A stretch of DNA of 64,000 nt from assembly GCA_902778135.1 (NCBI GenBank), contig CACYWP010000005.1, positions 83,632 to 147,631 on the forward strand. Direction: 5' to 3'. Position numbers and translations under genes: made by a program. The notes below the pieces were generated by a model. That model had not been told where the DNA came from, did no database searches, and saw only the letters and a list, made by a program, of their open reading frames with translations. This DNA comes from an uncultured Coriobacteriaceae bacterium. Its GTDB lineage: Bacteria; Actinomycetota; Coriobacteriia; Coriobacteriales; Atopobiaceae. Each line of letters starts with the position of its first letter. Positions within the stretch are counted from its first letter, which is position 1. Below, in pieces: positions 56,569 through 64,000 of the stretch.

Positions 56569-56766
56569 GGAAACTACCTCCTGCGGAAGAGACTTGCCGT
56601 CAATCGGATAGATGGTCGGTGGGTACGAAGGCTGCCTCAAATACTATCCAATCGAGACGACCGAAGGACGATCAGGACGGAAGTGAGGCGTCACCGCCGC
56701 TTGTCTGCCGAAACGTCGCCACCCATCGCACGGACCAGCGCCTCTCGTCCCGCTATACTCCTGCGC

Positions 56767-57720
56767 ATGGACTACGAGATCCGACATATGACACCCGCCG
56801 AGCGGCCCCTGTTGGAGCGCTTCCTCTACGAGGCCATCTACGTGCCCGAGGGGTTCGAGGGAGAGATCCCGCACTCCGTCATCCACGACGACCCAAGGTG
56901 TCGTGCGGCCTTCGAGGGCTTCGGGTCGCGTCCGGACGACCGGGCGCTCGTCGCCGTGGTCGCTGGCGAGGTGGTAGGCGCCTGCTGGGTGCGCACCACC
57001 GACGAGTACGGCCACATCGATGACGAGACTCCCTCGTTCTCCCTATCGATACTGGAGCCCTACCGAGGGCAGGGCATCGGCAGCGGCATGATGGCCCGCA
57101 TGCTGGCCGACCTGCGGGAGGCCGGCCATGCACGCGCCTCGCTTTCCGTGCAGAAGGAGAACCCCGCGCTGCGCCTGTACGAGCGTCAGGGGTTTCGCAT
57201 CATCGGCGACGGGGCCGACCAGAGCGAATGGCTGATGGTGCGGCGGCTCGACACCCCGCGCTCCCCCGCCTCCCTCGAGTTCCGCAGGCTCTCGATGCCA
57301 GACGTCCCGGCCTTCATCGAGATGCGCATCTCCCAGCTGCTCGAGGAGGGCGCCCACGAGTCCTGTGACCTGCGCCCCGCGTTGGATGACCACTATCGGC
57401 GCCATCTGGTCGATGAGAGCTTCGTCTCGTGGCTCGCAACGCTTGACGGGCAGATCGTCGGCACAAGTGGGCTCTCCATCGTGGAGAAGCCCCCGTACTT
57501 CGGTTGCCCCACGGGTCGCCTCGGGCTGCTCTCCAGCATGTTCGTGAGGCCGGACCTGCGGCGGCAGGGCATAGCGCGCGACCTCCTGCTGCGCATCGTC
57601 GACGAGGCGAGGGCGCACGACTGCGGTGCCGTGCACATCACCGCATCGGAGGAGGGCACGCGCCTCTATCGCGCCTGCGGCTTCGCGCACCACGAGCGCT
57701 TCATGCAACTCGTGCTGTAG
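56767..57720 (+). CDS. Tandem GNAT N-acetyltransferase
   Basis: A 317-residue protein with two GNAT domains. The first (residues ~1-165) has SILEPYRGQGIGSGMMARML as acetyl-CoA loop; the second (~172-317) has SMFVRPDLRRQGIARDLLLR. Double-GNAT proteins often acetylate antibiotics or small amines. ATG 56767 lacks a ribosome site, but TATACT (56754-56759) ends 7 nt before it, so the mRNA may be leaderless. Upstream in-frame codons back to 56302 are antisense to another gene. A fragment of the first domain is found at 43530. Confidence 0.87.
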   Translation: MDYEIRHMTPAERPLLERFLYEAIYVPEGFEGEIPHSVIHDDPRCRAAFEGFGSRPDDRALVAVVAGEVVGACWVRTTDEYGHIDDETPSFSLSILEPYRGQGIGSGMMARMLADLREAGHARASLSVQKENPALRLYERQGFRIIGDGADQSEWLMVRRLDTPRSPASLEFRRLSMPDVPAFIEMRISQLLEEGAHESCDLRPALDDHYRRHLVDESFVSWLATLDGQIVGTSGLSIVEKPPYFGCPTGRLGLLSSMFVRPDLRRQGIARDLLLRIVDEARAHDCGAVHITASEEGTRLYRACGFAHHERFMQLVL

Positions 57721-57808
57721 GAGGCGGACGGAGGCGCCGGCCGCGACGAAGCGGTGCGGGACGTCACCCACCCGTCCGACGACCGGGATGGCCGTCCGAG
57801 CGGACGCC

Positions 57809-58831
57809 CTACTCCCCCAGCGTGGTGGTGCGTTCGATGACCTCGTGCGGCACCACGATGTGCGTCTCCTCGGGATCCGCGCCGCCCAGCATGGCCAGCA
57901 GCGCAGCCACGCCACGCTCGGCCATCTCCGCCGTGTTGCGGCGGACCGTGCTGATGGCGGGCGTGGAGATGCGCGAGTAGATTGAGTCGTCCATGCCGAT
58001 GACACGCACGTCCCGGCCGATGGCGACGCCACGCGCCTTGAGCGCGTTGACCGCGCCCAGCGCGACGCGATCACCCAGCGCGACGACGCCATCGAAACCG
58101 TATCCGGCATCCAGGCACTCGTTCACCAGCTGGGCCGCCTCGATGAGGCTCGTCTGGCGGTGCGGGCCCTCCAGGACGAGGTTCCTGTCCAGCCGCATGC
58201 CACATTCCTCGAGGCAGCGATAATAACCGGCCGCCTGGTCGTGCTCCTCGGTGCGGTAGAACGAAGCGGAGACGCTGACGAGGGCCACCCGTTCGCACCC
58301 CCGCGCGATAAGGGTCGAGGTCATGTCATAGCTCAGCTGGGGCATGTCGTTGCCCACATACACCTCGCGGCTCATACCGGTCGACCCCGTGTGGTCGATA
58401 TGCACCACCGGCAGGTCCACCGCCGCGTGGATGGGCGTGCGCGTCACCCCGCCGATGTAGACGATGCCATCCACCTGCTTGGATATGAGACTGCGCACAT
58501 ACTCGTCCTCGCGCTCGTCGTCATTGCCCGTGTTGCAGATGTAGGAGGCGTATCCGGCCGCGCGCAGCAGGCCCTCGGCTCTCAGCACCAGCGTCGAGAA
58601 GAAGTCGTTGCTCACGTCGGGAGTGAGCAGGGCGATGGTCTTGGTGGAGGCCTCGCGCAGGCTCTTGGCGGCGAAGTTGGCCACATAGCCCTGCTCGCGC
58701 GCGATGCGCACGACCAAGTCCCGCGTCTTCTCGGAGTAGCTGCCCTTGTTGTTGAGCACGTTGGAGACGGTTGCCGTGCTGACGCCTGCCAGCTTGGCGA
58801 TGTCGTAGATCGAAACGCTGCGCTTTGCCAT
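57809..58831 (-). CDS. LacI-family transcriptional regulator
   Basis: A 340-residue regulator: N-terminal HTH (SIYDIAKLAGVSTATVSNVL), hinge helix, then a periplasmic-binding-protein-like sugar-sensing domain ending in GMDDSIYSRISTPAISTV. AGGAC lies before ATG 58831. Divergent from the epimerase/isomerase genes, with four matching operators between; probably represses both sides. Confidence 0.93.
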   Translation of the reverse strand: MAKRSVSIYDIAKLAGVSTATVSNVLNNKGSYSEKTRDLVVRIAREQGYVANFAAKSLREASTKTIALLTPDVSNDFFSTLVLRAEGLLRAAGYASYICNTGNDDEREDEYVRSLISKQVDGIVYIGGVTRTPIHAAVDLPVVHIDHTGSTGMSREVYVGNDMPQLSYDMTSTLIARGCERVALVSVSASFYRTEEHDQAAGYYRCLEECGMRLDRNLVLEGPHRQTSLIEAAQLVNECLDAGYGFDGVVALGDRVALGAVNALKARGVAIGRDVRVIGMDDSIYSRISTPAISTVRRNTAEMAERGVAALLAMLGGADPEETHIVVPHEVIERTTTLGE

Positions 58832-58874
58832 GTGAGGTCCTGTCCGTCGAGGGAGACACCTAGAGATTAGCAGG

Positions 58875-59050
58875 TAAACGGTTAAGAGCCATGCAAAAGT
58901 GACGACTCACCAGATACCCATTGGTTTTGTCGCAGCAAGTCCAGAAGCCTGGGTAGTAGGTTAACCGTTTATGTACATAGTGTGAAGTGGAATATAAACG
59001 GTTAACTAACGGACTCGCCCGTCGTATCATGACCTCAGTTAAACGGTTAA
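58875..59050. promoter_or_regulatory. Four LacI-type operators
   Basis: TAAACGGTTAA at 58875-58885, its complement TTAACCGTTTA at 58961-58971, TAAACGGTTAA at 58995-59005 and again at 59040-59050, all in the 258-bp divergent gap. Four identical 11-mers in one gap is far above chance. Spacings of 86, 34 and 45 bp would permit looping between the regulator and epimerase promoters. Confidence 0.85.
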
Positions 59051-59089
59051 TAACCAAGGGTCACGCAACCCGCCCAGAAAGGACCTCCC

Positions 59090-59755
59090 ATGAGCGCCAG
59101 CAACGACAAGCTTCTCCTCCCCTCCATGATGTGCGCCGACTTCGGTCACCTCGCCGACGACACGGCAGCGCTCGTCGCGGCAGGCGCCGACGGCTTGCAC
59201 CTCGACCTCATGGACGGCACCTACGTGCCCAACTACGGCATGGGGCTGCAGGACATCGAGTGGCTGTGCACCAACGCGGGCGTGCCTTGCGACGTGCACA
59301 TGATGGCGATGGACCCCGGCCGCTACGTGGAGAAGTTCGCCAAGGCCGGCGCCAAGGTCATCTACGTCCACCCCGAGGCCGACGTGCACGTGGCCCGCAC
59401 GCTCGCCGCCATCAAGGCACTCGGCGTCAAGGCGGGCATCGCCATCAACCCCGGCACGAGCTTCTCAGCCGTCGAGCCGATCCTGCCCCTGGTCGACTAC
59501 GTGCTGGTCATGACCGTCAACCCCGGCTTTGCCGGCCAGAAGTGGCTCGACTTCGTGAACCCCAAGATCGAGCAGCTGGTCGAGGCCAGCCACAAGGATG
59601 GCAACGACTACGAGGTCATCGTGGACGGCAACTGCAGTCCCGAGCATATCGCCGAGGCCTCAGCCATGGGCGTGCGTGGCTTTGTCCTAGGCACCGCCGG
59701 ACTGTTTGGACACGGTCCCTACGAGCAGAGCATGGCCAAGCTCCGCGCCCTGTAG
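59090..59755 (+). CDS. Ribulose-phosphate 3-epimerase family (allulose-6-P epimerase-like)
   Basis: A 221-residue TIM barrel: LLPSMMCADFGHL, metal site HLDLMDGTYVPNYG, VHMMAMDP, MTVNPGFAGQKW and the phosphate loop VDGNCSPEH. AAAGGA precedes the ATG. Being under a LacI repressor and next to an RpiB-like isomerase, it more likely serves a catabolic pathway (allulose/allose or a pentose) than the core pentose-phosphate cycle. Confidence 0.9.
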   Translation: MSASNDKLLLPSMMCADFGHLADDTAALVAAGADGLHLDLMDGTYVPNYGMGLQDIEWLCTNAGVPCDVHMMAMDPGRYVEKFAKAGAKVIYVHPEADVHVARTLAAIKALGVKAGIAINPGTSFSAVEPILPLVDYVLVMTVNPGFAGQKWLDFVNPKIEQLVEASHKDGNDYEVIVDGNCSPEHIAEASAMGVRGFVLGTAGLFGHGPYEQSMAKLRAL

Positions 59756-59861
59756 GCACCACCTTCGGGCCCCGTCCCCGCGACGCGTGCCCGAAGCCCG
59801 GCAGTTCAAGCACCCGCACGAAACAGAGGAACGGCTCGTCATCAGAGGAAAGGATCGCACC

Positions 59862-60254
59862 ATGGCATTCAAGAAGCTCGCAATCGGCAACGACCACGTG
59901 GCAGTGGACATGAAGAACGAGATCATGGCCTACCTGCAGGAGAAGGGCTACGAGGTCGTCAACGTCGGCACCGACAGCCCCGAGCGCTTCAACTACCCCA
60001 TCTCCGGCTACAAGGTCGCCAAGATGGTGACGTCGGGCGAGGTCGACGGCGGCATCCTCATCTGCGGCACCGGCGTGGGCATCTCCCTCTCCGCGAACAA
60101 GGTCCAGGGCATCCGCTGCGTCACCTGCTCCGAGGCCAAGGACATCGTCGACGCGTGGCTCGGCGCCGAGTACGAGGGCGGCCGCCACCAGGTGCGCATT
60201 GACATGATCGACGAGATCGGCAAGACCCAGCATCTTGCCGCCGCCGAGGAGTAG
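59862..60254 (+). CDS. RpiB/LacAB-type sugar-phosphate isomerase with internal deletion
   Basis: A 130-residue protein beginning MAFKKLAIGNDHVAVDMKNE, with the catalytic-cysteine block GGILICGTGVGISLSANK. After GIRCVTCSE the sequence passes straight to AKDIVDAWLGAEYEGGRHQ. In family members known to me about 27 residues lie between these two parts, carrying an active-site His-Asn pair (HNDxN) and a Gly-Ser-Arg; they are missing here with the frame kept. Family role: ribose-5-P or allose-6-P aldose-ketose isomerase. ATG 59862 follows AGAGGAAAGG. Activity is doubtful unless residues are supplied by a partner. Confidence 0.8.
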   Translation: MAFKKLAIGNDHVAVDMKNEIMAYLQEKGYEVVNVGTDSPERFNYPISGYKVAKMVTSGEVDGGILICGTGVGISLSANKVQGIRCVTCSEAKDIVDAWLGAEYEGGRHQVRIDMIDEIGKTQHLAAAEE

Positions 60255-60275
60255 CAAGCAACCTGCAGGCATGCG

Positions 60276-60326
60276 GGGGCCGTGGCCGTTGTCATCAGCC
60301 AGGAGACAACGGCCACGGCCCCTTTT
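60276..60326 (+). terminator. Rho-independent terminator after rpiB-like gene
   Basis: An 18-bp perfect GC-rich stem (GGGGCCGTGGCCGTTGTC and complement), 11-nt loop, then TTTT. Confidence 0.92.
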
Positions 60327-60551
60327 CCACCCCTCGCGACGACCCTCCTTCCCTTGCCTTCTTTACGCGTAGGAAACCACCTCCATCGTCAGGCACCCCT
60401 TGCAACCAAAGAGGCCTATGATGGCATGGCACGTCTGCTCCGCTATCGGTTTTGGCGATAGCGGAGCATCGAATCATCGAAAGCCAGACAGGCTTGTCTA
60501 AATGTGGTCTTGCCCGTACCCTTACGGAGTGGTTGGCACAAAGGAGGAACT

Positions 60552-61952
60552 ATGGCGAAAAAGAACCTTTCATACGATGAGAAGTACTACGACCGCGAGG
60601 TCGAGACGATGCCCCGTCCGCAGCTCGAGGAGCTGCAGCTCGAGCGCCTGAAGGACGAGCTCCTGTGGGCCTACGAGCACAGCCCGTACTACAAGCGCGC
60701 ATGGGACGAGGCGGGCGTCGATCCCCACATCACCTCGCTCAAGGACCTGGAGAAGTTCCCCTTCATCAACAAGCAGACCGAGCGCGACTGCCAGGGCATC
60801 GGCTCGTTCTTCGGCGAGCTGTGCTGCGTACCCGAGGATGACGTGGTCTACATGGCCACCAGCTCGGGCTCGACGGGCGTCCCGACGATGAGCCCCTTCT
60901 CCCAGCACGACTTCGACGAGTTCATGCACGCCGAGGCGCGCCTCTTCTGGCAGACCGGCATGCGCCCCAACGACCGCTACCTGCATGGCATGAACTTCGC
61001 CCTGTACGTCGGTGGCCCCTGCGTCATCGGTGCCCAGGAGCTGGGCGCGCTGGGCATCTGGGTCGGAGCCGTCCCGTCCGACCGACTGCTCTGGGCCATG
61101 AAGCACTACCAGCCCACGCACTTCTGGTCCTCCCCCAGCTATGCGTGGCTCCTCGGCCAGAAGGCCATCGAGAAGGGCTATAACCCGCGCGAGGACTTCA
61201 AGAACCTGCGCACCATCATCATCTCGGGCGAGCCAGGCGGATCGATCGAGACCACGCGCAAGGCCATCGAGGACATCTGGGGCGCAAGCGTCTACGACTT
61301 CTTCGGCCTGTCCGACATCTATGGCGCCTGCGCCGGCATGTGCGAGTACAAGAACGGCCTGCACATCATCGAGGACCAGATCCTGGTCGAGGTCGTCGAC
61401 CCCGTCACGCGCGAGGTCCTGCCCGACGGCGAGAAGGGCGAGCTCGTCTACACCACGCTGACCAAGCGCAGCCGCCCGATGATTCGCTTCGCCACCGGCG
61501 ACATCGGCTGGGTCGACCGCTCCACGTGCGAGTGCGGCCGCACGCACGCGCGCATCCACATCTCGGGCCGCAAGGACGAGATGTTCATCGTCAGCGCCGT
61601 CAACGTCTTCCCATCCGACATCGAGTACATCGTGCGCCAGGACAAGGGCCTGACCGGCGAGTATCGCATCCGTGCCTACGACGAGAACCACACCACCAAG
61701 TACGAGGTCTCCGTCGAGCGCGCCCTGGGTTCCGACGAGCCCTTCGACCAGATCGCAAAGCGCGTCGAAGGCGCCCTCAAGACCCACACCGGCGTTCGTC
61801 CCGCACGTGTTATCGTGTTTGACACCGACAAGTTGGGAGCCTCCGGAGAGCACAAGGTCAAGCGCTTCATCGACGAGCGCACCTCGACGGCCGAGGCGGT
61901 CGAGGTCCTCCACGAGGCCCAGGAGCACGCCGCCCAGAAGAAGGGGGAGTAG
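60552..61952 (+). CDS. Phenylacetate-CoA ligase-like AMP-forming enzyme
   Basis: A 466-residue ANL-superfamily ligase of the PaaK type: N-terminal YDEKYYDREVETMPRPQL, P-loop SSGSTGVPT, YDFFGLSDIYG, MIRFATGDIG and the C-terminal GRKDEMFIVSAVNVFPSDIE hinge. Cysteines in CECGRTHARI are common to this branch. AAGGAGG 4 nt before ATG 60552. It activates an aryl- or indole-acetate-like acid with ATP and CoA. The next gene starts 2 bp after its stop, so they are translationally coupled. Confidence 0.92.
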   Translation: MAKKNLSYDEKYYDREVETMPRPQLEELQLERLKDELLWAYEHSPYYKRAWDEAGVDPHITSLKDLEKFPFINKQTERDCQGIGSFFGELCCVPEDDVVYMATSSGSTGVPTMSPFSQHDFDEFMHAEARLFWQTGMRPNDRYLHGMNFALYVGGPCVIGAQELGALGIWVGAVPSDRLLWAMKHYQPTHFWSSPSYAWLLGQKAIEKGYNPREDFKNLRTIIISGEPGGSIETTRKAIEDIWGASVYDFFGLSDIYGACAGMCEYKNGLHIIEDQILVEVVDPVTREVLPDGEKGELVYTTLTKRSRPMIRFATGDIGWVDRSTCECGRTHARIHISGRKDEMFIVSAVNVFPSDIEYIVRQDKGLTGEYRIRAYDENHTTKYEVSVERALGSDEPFDQIAKRVEGALKTHTGVRPARVIVFDTDKLGASGEHKVKRFIDERTSTAEAVEVLHEAQEHAAQKKGE

Positions 61953-61954
61953 CA

Positions 61955-62605
61955 ATGGCACAGTTCGCAGTCTCTGGTCAGCACTACCTGTTTGACGTCC
62001 AGACCTTTGCCGCGGTGGTCCTCTCCAACGGGGGCGATGCCTACGACTATGCGCTGCGCGACCGCACGACGGCCGGCGTCATCGACGACGTCGCCTCTGG
62101 CGCGAGCGAGCTGGGCATCCTGGTCGAGACCACCGAGACGGCCGAGGACCTCGAGAAGGCCTTCGCCGACGCGGGCGTGCAGTTCGTCGAGCTCATCAGG
62201 TCCGCACCGCGCGTCGCCCTGCCAGCTACCCATCCGCTGGTCAACTCCCAGGTCCTCACCCTCGACCAGCTGGACGACTACCCGTACATCTACTTCGAGC
62301 AGGAGGAGGATGCCCCGCTGCACTTCGCCGAGGAGGCGCTCGCCGCCGAGACGCGCAAGAAGGGCATCGCCTGCACCGACCGCGCCTCGCTCTCCGAGCT
62401 CATCGTCGCCCTCAACGGCTACACGGTGACCAGCGGCATCCTCGTCGGCATCTCGGACGGCAAGGGCCTGACCACCGTCCCCCTGCAGACGGACGTGCAG
62501 CTGCATCTGGGCTACATCGTCAAGGACGGTGCCGCCCTCTCGGCAACCGGCGAGAAGTTCGTCCAGAAGCTCAAGGCGAACCTCGACCGCTACGCGCGCT
62601 TCTAG
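61955..62605 (+). CDS. Free-standing LysR effector-binding domain (no HTH)
   Basis: A 216-residue protein matching only the C-terminal effector (PBP2-like) domain of LysR regulators: FAVSGQHYLFDVQTFAAVVL opens the domain, then ASELGILV, VALPATHPLV, LDQLDDYPYIYFEQ, ALNGYTVTSGILVG and HLGYIVKDGAALS, all at expected places. The N-terminal winged HTH is absent, and the ATG with GGGGGAG lies 2 bp after the ligase stop, so this is not a truncated upstream gene. Probably a ligand-binding partner or regulator of the ligase. Confidence 0.8.
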   Translation: MAQFAVSGQHYLFDVQTFAAVVLSNGGDAYDYALRDRTTAGVIDDVASGASELGILVETTETAEDLEKAFADAGVQFVELIRSAPRVALPATHPLVNSQVLTLDQLDDYPYIYFEQEEDAPLHFAEEALAAETRKKGIACTDRASLSELIVALNGYTVTSGILVGISDGKGLTTVPLQTDVQLHLGYIVKDGAALSATGEKFVQKLKANLDRYARF

Positions 62606-62641
62606 GCGCCAACCCGGCACAGCATCCGCGCACCACGCGAC

Positions 62642-62689
62642 GGCCCACGCGGTTCGGACGAGATCACGAATCGCGTGGGCCATCTTTTT
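62642..62689 (+). terminator. Rho-independent terminator
   Basis: GGCCCACGCGGTTCG and CGAATCGCGTGGGCC (one G-U pair), 10-nt loop, then ATCTTTTTG. Ends the ligase/effector-domain operon. Confidence 0.92.
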
Positions 62690-62759
62690 GCTGCAAGCAC
62701 ACGCATTGGCGCTATAGTCGATGGGTATCGAACGTCACGAGCATAAGGAGACGACTCTC

Positions 62760-63794
62760 ATGCAGAAGAAGGACCTGGATTGGGGCAACCTCAGCTTCAC
62801 CTACCAGCCGACCGATTACAGCTACGCATGCAACTACCGTAACGGCGCCTGGGAGGAGGGCGGCCTCACCGCCGACCACAACATCACGCTCTCCGAGGAC
62901 GCCGGCATCTACCAGTACTGCCAGGAGATCTTCGAGGGCATGAAGGCCTATACCACCGAGGACGGCTCGATCGTGGTCTTCCGTCCCGACCTCAACGCCC
63001 AGCGCATGGCCGACTCGGCGCGCCGCATGGTCATGCCGCCGTTCCCCGAGGACAAGTTCGTCGACGCGGTCAAGCAGGTCGTCGCCGCCAACGAGGCCTG
63101 GGTGCCGCCGTTCGGCTCGGGAGCCACGCTCTACATCAGGCCTTTCATGATCGCCACGGGCAACGTCCTGGGCCTGGGTGCCGCCAGCGAGTACCAGTTC
63201 CGCATCTTCGTCACGCCGGTCGGCCCCTACTTCAAAGGCGGAGAGAAGGCCGTCAAGCTGACGGTTCCCGCGTATGACCGCGCGGCGCCGATGGGAACGG
63301 GCAACATCAAGGCGGGTCTCAACTACGGCATGAGCCTGTACCCCACCCTGCAGGCGCACGACAACGGCTACGCCGAGAACCTCTACCTCGACTCCAAGAG
63401 CCGCACCTACGTCGAGGAGACCGGCGGCACCAACGTGCTGTTCGTCGACAGGCAGGGGCGCCTGGTGGTCCCGCAGTCCGCGACCGACTCCATCCTGCCG
63501 TCCATCACGCGTCGCTCGCTGGTCGAGGTCGCCAACTACCTAGGCATCGAGGTCGACGAGCGTCCCGTGCGCTTCGACGAGGTCGTGGCCGGCGACTTTG
63601 CCGAGTGCGGCTGCGTGGGCACGGCCGCCGTCATCTCGCCAGTTGCCAAGGTCGAGGCCGAGGGTGTCGACGTCACCTTCCCCGACAGCGCCAACGGCAT
63701 CGGACCGGTCTTCGGCCGCCTGCGCGATACGCTCGTCGGCATCCAGACCTGCAAGATCGATGACCCGTTCGGCTGGGTCGTCAAGATCGTCTAG
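62760..63794 (+). CDS. ilvE: Branched-chain amino-acid aminotransferase
   Basis: A 344-residue class IV PLP aminotransferase: GMKAYTTEDGSIVVFRP near residue 60, PLP lysine Lys184 in GTGNIKAGLNYG, YVEETGGTNVLFV, then GTAAVISPV (phosphate site). It transfers amino groups between glutamate and branched-chain 2-oxoacids. ATG 62760 follows AAGGAG; the in-frame ATG 62721 overlaps the probable -10 region (TATAGT at ~62713). Monocistronic, with terminators before and after. Confidence 0.93.
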   Translation: MQKKDLDWGNLSFTYQPTDYSYACNYRNGAWEEGGLTADHNITLSEDAGIYQYCQEIFEGMKAYTTEDGSIVVFRPDLNAQRMADSARRMVMPPFPEDKFVDAVKQVVAANEAWVPPFGSGATLYIRPFMIATGNVLGLGAASEYQFRIFVTPVGPYFKGGEKAVKLTVPAYDRAAPMGTGNIKAGLNYGMSLYPTLQAHDNGYAENLYLDSKSRTYVEETGGTNVLFVDRQGRLVVPQSATDSILPSITRRSLVEVANYLGIEVDERPVRFDEVVAGDFAECGCVGTAAVISPVAKVEAEGVDVTFPDSANGIGPVFGRLRDTLVGIQTCKIDDPFGWVVKIV

Positions 63795-63818
63795 GTTTCG
63801 CAGAATCGCTGCCCGAGC

Positions 63819-63851
63819 GACGACCCCGTTGGCATTGCCAGCGGGGTCGTC
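63819..63851 (+). terminator. Hairpin after ilvE
   Basis: GACGACCCCGTTGGC and GCCAGCGGGGTCGTC, 15-bp stem (one G-U pair), 3-nt loop, 24 bp past the stop; no U-run. Confidence 0.65.
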
Positions 63852-63876
63852 CGCCATGACGGGCCGCTCCTCGGTC

Positions 63877-63909
63877 TTCGACCGTCTGGGACGGTTCTCC
63901 TTGGTCGAA
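63877..63909. repeat. 33-bp palindromic repeat, single copy
   Basis: TTCGACCGTCTGGGACGG followed by TTCTCCTTGGTCGAA. It lies downstream of the ilvE hairpin and before a gene end on the minus strand, i.e. in a convergent gap. Confidence 0.85.
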
Positions 63910-63941
63910 AGGGACCCCGGACGTTTTTCCGGACCATCAGG

Positions 63942-64000
63942 CTATGCCGCGTAGCCCAAGTCGACGCGGTGCTGCCTGATGGTCTTCCATCCTAGCGCCT
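63942..64000 (-). CDS. C-terminus of an unidentified gene (cut by window)
   Basis: On the minus strand a frame enters from the window edge and reads ALGWKTIRQHRVDLGYAA before a TAG at 63942-63944. It looks protein-like and follows a repeat typical of gene ends, but 18 residues do not allow identification. Confidence 0.35.
   Translation of the reverse strand, partial: ALGWKTIRQHRVDLGYAA

Overview
The window is high-GC bacterial DNA. Nearly every start has a purine-rich Shine-Dalgarno sequence, and the content is a mix of PTS sugar transporters, family 1 glycosidases, RpiR/AraC/LacI regulators, a Tat-exported lipoprotein esterase, ferredoxin-type oxidoreductases and many short palindromic intergenic repeats. 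This fits a host-associated anaerobic actinobacterium of the class Coriobacteriia (Olsenella/Atopobiaceae-like). That placement is inferred from gene style, not from a marker gene. No rRNA, tRNA, CRISPR array or insertion sequence was recognised.

Bases 1-30400 are a carbohydrate-utilisation region of small regulator-plus-operon units. From left to right: (i) a chitobiose/cellobiose-like unit with a ChbG-type deacetylase (cut by the window edge), EIIC, a divergent RpiR regulator with three operator-like palindromes, and an orphan EIIB; (ii) an AraC regulator and a large Tat/lipoprotein esterase; (iii) an RpiR regulator divergent from a GH1 6-phospho-beta-glucosidase; (iv) an aldo/keto reductase divergent from a LysR regulator; (v) a GH1 plus PTS EIIC operon divergent from a third RpiR; (vi) a plant-glycoside unit (GH35-like, GH43, glucose-type EIIA, beta-glucoside EIIBC, GH78 rhamnosidase) next to two tandem AraC regulators. 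The EIIBC and GH78 promoters carry an almost identical ~39-bp element. The section ends with a stand-alone glutamate-synthase-small-subunit-like flavoprotein, an Rpn-family nuclease with a tetrapeptide-repeat tail, an aldo/keto reductase with two [4Fe-4S] clusters, and the scar of a decayed GH1/EIIC locus.

Bases 30500-46400 are accessory and housekeeping genes: PhzF isomerase, esterase, DUF3237, YdeI/OmdA-like protein, Cof-type HAD phosphatase, TauE/SafE permease, FMN reductase, a solitary RES-domain protein, a flavodoxin/ferredoxin fusion, a decayed esterase paralogue, and a three-gene cluster of a PH-like protein, a clostripain-family lipoprotein protease and a 1176-residue VIT/VWA multidomain protein.

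Bases 46700-57700 carry an SDR dehydrogenase, a TetR-controlled efflux module (MFS pump, FtsX-like permease, ATPase) with two matching operators, another GH1, an MFS transporter, a TIGR04076 protein and a tandem GNAT acetyltransferase. Bases 57800-64000 hold a LacI regulator with four operators, a ribulose-phosphate-3-epimerase-like enzyme, an RpiB-like isomerase with an internal deletion, a phenylacetate-CoA-ligase-like enzyme paired with a free-standing LysR effector domain, and a branched-chain aminotransferase.

A family of about eleven 33-bp palindromic repeats (ends TTCGACC and GGTCGAA) lies only between genes, singly, in tandem at 62-66 bp spacing, or as head-to-head pairs between convergent genes.
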